Shown here: positions 60,920 through 64,000 of the stretch, one piece after another
Numbering within the stretch: position 1 is the stretch's first letter
How the letters are laid out: every line of letters begins with the position of its first letter
The notes under the pieces: model-generated
The model's database searches: none
What the model was told of the DNA's origin: nothing
What the model saw: only the letters and a program-made list of their open reading frames with translations
Assembly (NCBI RefSeq): GCF_051020765.1
Contig: NC_134935.1
Location: forward strand, 13,455,579 to 13,519,578
DNA from: Lasioglossum baleicum
Taxonomy: Eukaryota; Arthropoda; Insecta; Hymenoptera; Halictidae
Length of the DNA: 64,000 nucleotides
Reading direction: 5' to 3'
Translations under genes and position numbers: made by a program

Positions 60920-62597
60920 GGGTTCAAAGAACAACCTGGTCTAGGTGTTTCAGTGCCGGCGGCGATGGGATCGATCAAACACGGCCCTCGAATAAAGCTC
61001 GCAAGCCAAGGGGCTGGCCTTGCCCTCTGCTTGCCCGAGAAACATCAAGGAGAGACTGTCCTCTGTGATCTCGCCCGACAAAGATCGATGGACGAGCAAG
61101 GCATGGCGAAAGTTAGGGTATCGTGAAACTCGAGTAAGATAGACCGAGAGACATCAAGCTCCGGTTACTACGCCTAGACTACCCGCTCCATACCTGGAAC
61201 TCGTAATTAGAGGCTGCCCGCAAAGTGATTCCGAACGATGGACTCGGCAAATATTTAATATCCCGCGCGGCTGTAGCTGTTCGGGGCTAATAAAATTTCG
61301 ACGTGTGGCTGTACACTCTGACGTCGCCGGGGAACTAATAAAATCTTCACCCGCGAGAGTGGGCTCGAACAACTTCCACAACGTGTAATATCACGTGTTA
61401 GCAGATCTTCGTCGGAAGTTAATTGCGATGTTAAACTATTAATTCTGAGGCAGTAGCAGGAATCTTGAATCTGATAAGTTCCTCGAAGCCGTTTTCATCT
61501 GCTTCTTAATTATTGAAAATCTTCTCTGGCACGAAGTTGTTAACACTTCGCTGACCTACAATTCCGAGCCAGAATCTTCATTTAAATACAAGATTAAAGC
61601 TTCACATTTTAACAATTTTTTGCCGGAACTGGGATAACCAAAATCACCTAAAACGCTCTTTAAATTATCTGTAGGGATATTCTACCTTGTCTGGACCTCC
61701 AACTTTCGTGGCCTGTGGTCCTCTTCCTAGTCCCTATCTAGTTAAGATTTCATAACCTCCCTGACGAGTCTAGTGGCAACACTCACAAGAACACTTCTCT
61801 CCGCCGTCAGAAAAATTCAAGGGACGGTTTTGAATAATGAAGGAACTCTTCACGTAGATCTTGGAATGCCAATGAAGATGACGCGGGAAACTTGTCCAGT
61901 TACCGAACAATGAGAAGGTAGAATTTCGCGCGTCGTAGTTTGATGAATCGAAAGAGGCAGACAGGCGGACCACCAAAGGAGGTTCAGGCCAGGTGGAGTG
62001 GGCAAGGATGAAGAGGTACAACGGCAGTTAGCCTACTATCTAGCGTGTTTATGGTAATTCGGGCCATCCCGGTGACCCAGGAGTAGTATGCATATACATC
62101 AGCCTCCCTTACTTTGACGCATTCAGTCACTCTCCGGCGAGACCAGACTCCTATGCACCCTCTATATATTCTCTTCGGAGACCAAACACCGGCTGGCACG
62201 CCCATGTCTACCTCGTGCAACCCTTCCTTCCTATTCTCTCGTCACCTACGCCACACTCTCCAGGCCATGCACTCTTTCGCTCCTCCAGGATCACCCTCGT
62301 CCTCTCGATCACGACACGCCGTAGATCCGCGCAATTTGGTTGCCGGCCAATGCCTCAGATAAAGAGACCATTCCAGGAACAAAGGGCTACAACGTTCCGA
62401 ATTTTCAATGTTTCCGCTCCAGAACTCGACAATAACAATGACAAAAAGCAGTTAGTAATACTCGGAACTCTTCCGTGGAATAATCACCCTATTATTATGC
62501 TTCGGATATTTTCGCATTTATAATGAACGCCACTCAATACACTTCATTGAACTGCAAATTCTATCTACCATAAATATTTATCGTTCTATGTAGTGAG

Positions 62598-62638
62598 TTT
62601 CAATCCGATTCCTGGTTCTACCGACAGCCGGATTGAAA
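62598..62638. repeat. Hairpin, perfect 10-bp arms
   Basis: Arms 62598-62607 and 62629-62638 are exact inverted copies, and the loop is 21 nt. No T-run, histone-type stem-loop signature or neighbouring gene gives it a role. Confidence 0.6.
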
Positions 62639-63157
62639 GCATAAATTCGCTTAAATTTCCACCGTCAACTTACGAGATATTCCTCGCAAATCCGATTTAT
62701 GGATCGGGCAGAGATTAAAATGAAGCAGCAGTAAAGAGGAACAGTTTAAAAACGTTCGAAGATCGGAGTGGATGTCACGAGCTCGCAGGGATCTCACCGG
62801 GCTGTTCGATATCCTCGAGGTTCAGAGGCGATCGTGGAAGTCACGAGTGAATACGAAATGCGGCATTTTCTTGTCGGAAAGATGTGACCACACCCCCTAT
62901 TCAGAGGGTCTGGGAATTCGAATCGCGACGCGGTGGTCGAGGGTGGAGTACGGTCCGTAGGAGGACGCTTCTGACGTTCGTTTTGCAGGCGGGTTTATCG
63001 ATGCGTTATTTCGCAAATGGCTCGCCATTTGTCGTGTGACGCTCGGACCTCGTCGCCACGTTATATCACGCATGGCTTGGGCTGGCCGGCGACCGGCTAT
63101 TCAGCCCCCACGCGTGTTTTCTCTTTTTCGTCCCAGCGTTCCGCACGCGTTTAGCGC

Positions 63158-63181
63158 GGCGCAAAACCCCCGTTTTGCGCC
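63158..63181. repeat. Hairpin, perfect 9-bp arms, 6-nt loop
   Basis: Arms 63158-63166 and 63173-63181 are exact inverted copies around CCCCCG, in GC-rich DNA. The sequence does not match the histone 3' stem-loop. No function assigned. Confidence 0.6.
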
Positions 63182-64000
63182 ACCACCCGCGCGTTCCACC
63201 GTTCCTTCTCTACCACCCGTCGCACCGCGCTTTTCCCGATTGCACAAGCGTGCACCACCGCGATTTTACGCGATAAATCGTGCCCGGGAGCGTGTTAGTT
63301 CGGCCGCATAGTTAATGTCGAAAAATTCCTGCTCATTTTCAGGACCGTTCGACCGAGCGCCGTTCCAGCCATTGATTTTCAATTAAACAAAAACACAGAG
63401 AGCCTCGCTCCACCCCCAGTTCCACTCGTCCCCGATACGATAATTGATTGCGTATAAAATTCCATTATCGCGGTAATGTGTCTCGTATTACCAGCTATGA
63501 AACCCGATTATCGAAATCTTTACCCAACCTCCCATCCGTTGGTCTCATCTCATCATGTTTGTGTCCTGGTCTCTCGTCATCTATATTCGTTTGAGGGAAA
63601 AATGGAGGTAGGGTAATACTACCAACAGCCCAGTAGTCATCTTAAGGGTAATTAGTATTATTAATATAATAAGGTACCACAATTTTCTCCATTTTTTCTA
63701 TAAATATTCTTGAGGGTACGGAATGTTTCAGGCTTCCATATTAGGTCTTCGCGTGGCACCGGGCGTCTTAATGATCCCGTGGGATATTTACGCCCCGGAA
63801 ATGTTCCTCCTTCGAGTTTTCGTTTCCCGGGTTCTCGCCGCATTGGTCCGGCGACGTATCACAACGAGCCCACCAAGAGGATCGCGAAGAAACACACGCG
63901 ATTCCGCCATAGCTCACGCGAATTTCGCGAGAGGGAACCGCAATTACGGCCGAGAAACCCGACGGAAACGCGTCGCCTTCCGCTCGAGGCGCGCCGCGTT

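Larger units (their letters stand above)
60920..64000. other. Non-coding interval with two clean hairpins
   Basis: A hairpin with perfect 10-bp arms TTTCAATCCG/CGGATTGAAA and a 21-nt loop lies at 62598-62638. Another with perfect 9-bp arms GGCGCAAAA/TTTTGCGCC and a 6-nt loop lies at 63158-63181. Frames reach 102 codons (62215-62523 +). AT-rich stretches lie at 61380-61680, 62440-62720 and 63440-63720. The window ends in GC-rich DNA with no gene boundary visible. Confidence 0.5.

Noticed and set aside
60596..61126. 176-codon plus-strand frame
   Set aside because: Runs through a GA microsatellite giving an Arg-Glu repeat. No motif on either side.
32260..62925. GGTTCAAA/GTTCGAATC-type strings as tRNA T-loops (for example near 24833, 32265, 59307 and 62916)
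   Set aside because: None has a matching A-box or a cloverleaf with acceptor-stem pairing at the correct distance.
1..64000. CRISPR arrays, prophage, bacterial operons, defence systems
   Set aside because: No regularly spaced direct repeats with unique spacers, no prokaryotic gene packing or ribosome-binding patterns, and the sequence texture is that of a eukaryotic nuclear genome.

Overview
The window looks like eukaryotic nuclear DNA, most probably from an insect and perhaps a hymenopteran (ant, bee or wasp). The reasons are: no bacterial-style gene packing; no recognisable protein domain in any frame over 64 kb; abundant CpG with no obvious depletion; many GA/TC microsatellites; and scattered short inverted-repeat DNA transposon relics, one with a mariner-type end. 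The lineage is an inference from texture, not from a marker gene.

No gene can be called with confidence. The longest ATG-initiated open frames are 199 to 223 codons (44260-44931 +, 50650-51303 +, 9616-10263 -, 20389-21018 -, 52721-53320 -). They sit in GC-rich DNA where stop codons are rare on both strands, are rich in Arg, Ser and Pro, overlap one another, and match nothing I know. The window is therefore best read as a long intergenic interval or part of a very long intron. Two short open stretches on the minus strand (5671-6006 and 18219-18436) look more protein-like than the rest and are listed as weak exon candidates. No tRNA, rRNA, known microRNA, CRISPR array, bacterial operon or viral genome was seen.

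The layout is a mosaic. GC-rich, CpG-rich stretches of about 0.5 to 2 kb alternate with AT-rich islands of about 150 to 600 bp. Almost all mobile-element relics lie in the AT-rich islands: foldback or inverted-repeat elements at about 9.1, 12.4, 46.9, 49.1, 51.8 (weak) and 54.2 kb, a mariner-like end at 20.04 kb, and a hAT-like end at 37.72 kb. A two-copy dispersed repeat also lies in such islands (26.37 and 41.14 kb). The GC-rich parts carry microsatellites and purine-rich tracts.

Tandem arrays are the other clear structure: an 89-bp-offset duplication at 2.2 kb, an 80-bp duplication at 30.1 kb, a degenerate array of about 25-bp units at 30.48-30.91 kb, a diverged array of about 130-bp units at 56.64-56.97 kb, and a 4 x 9-bp repeat at 19.69 kb. 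No set of genes working together can be described. The 'previously undescribed system' the task allows for was not found.
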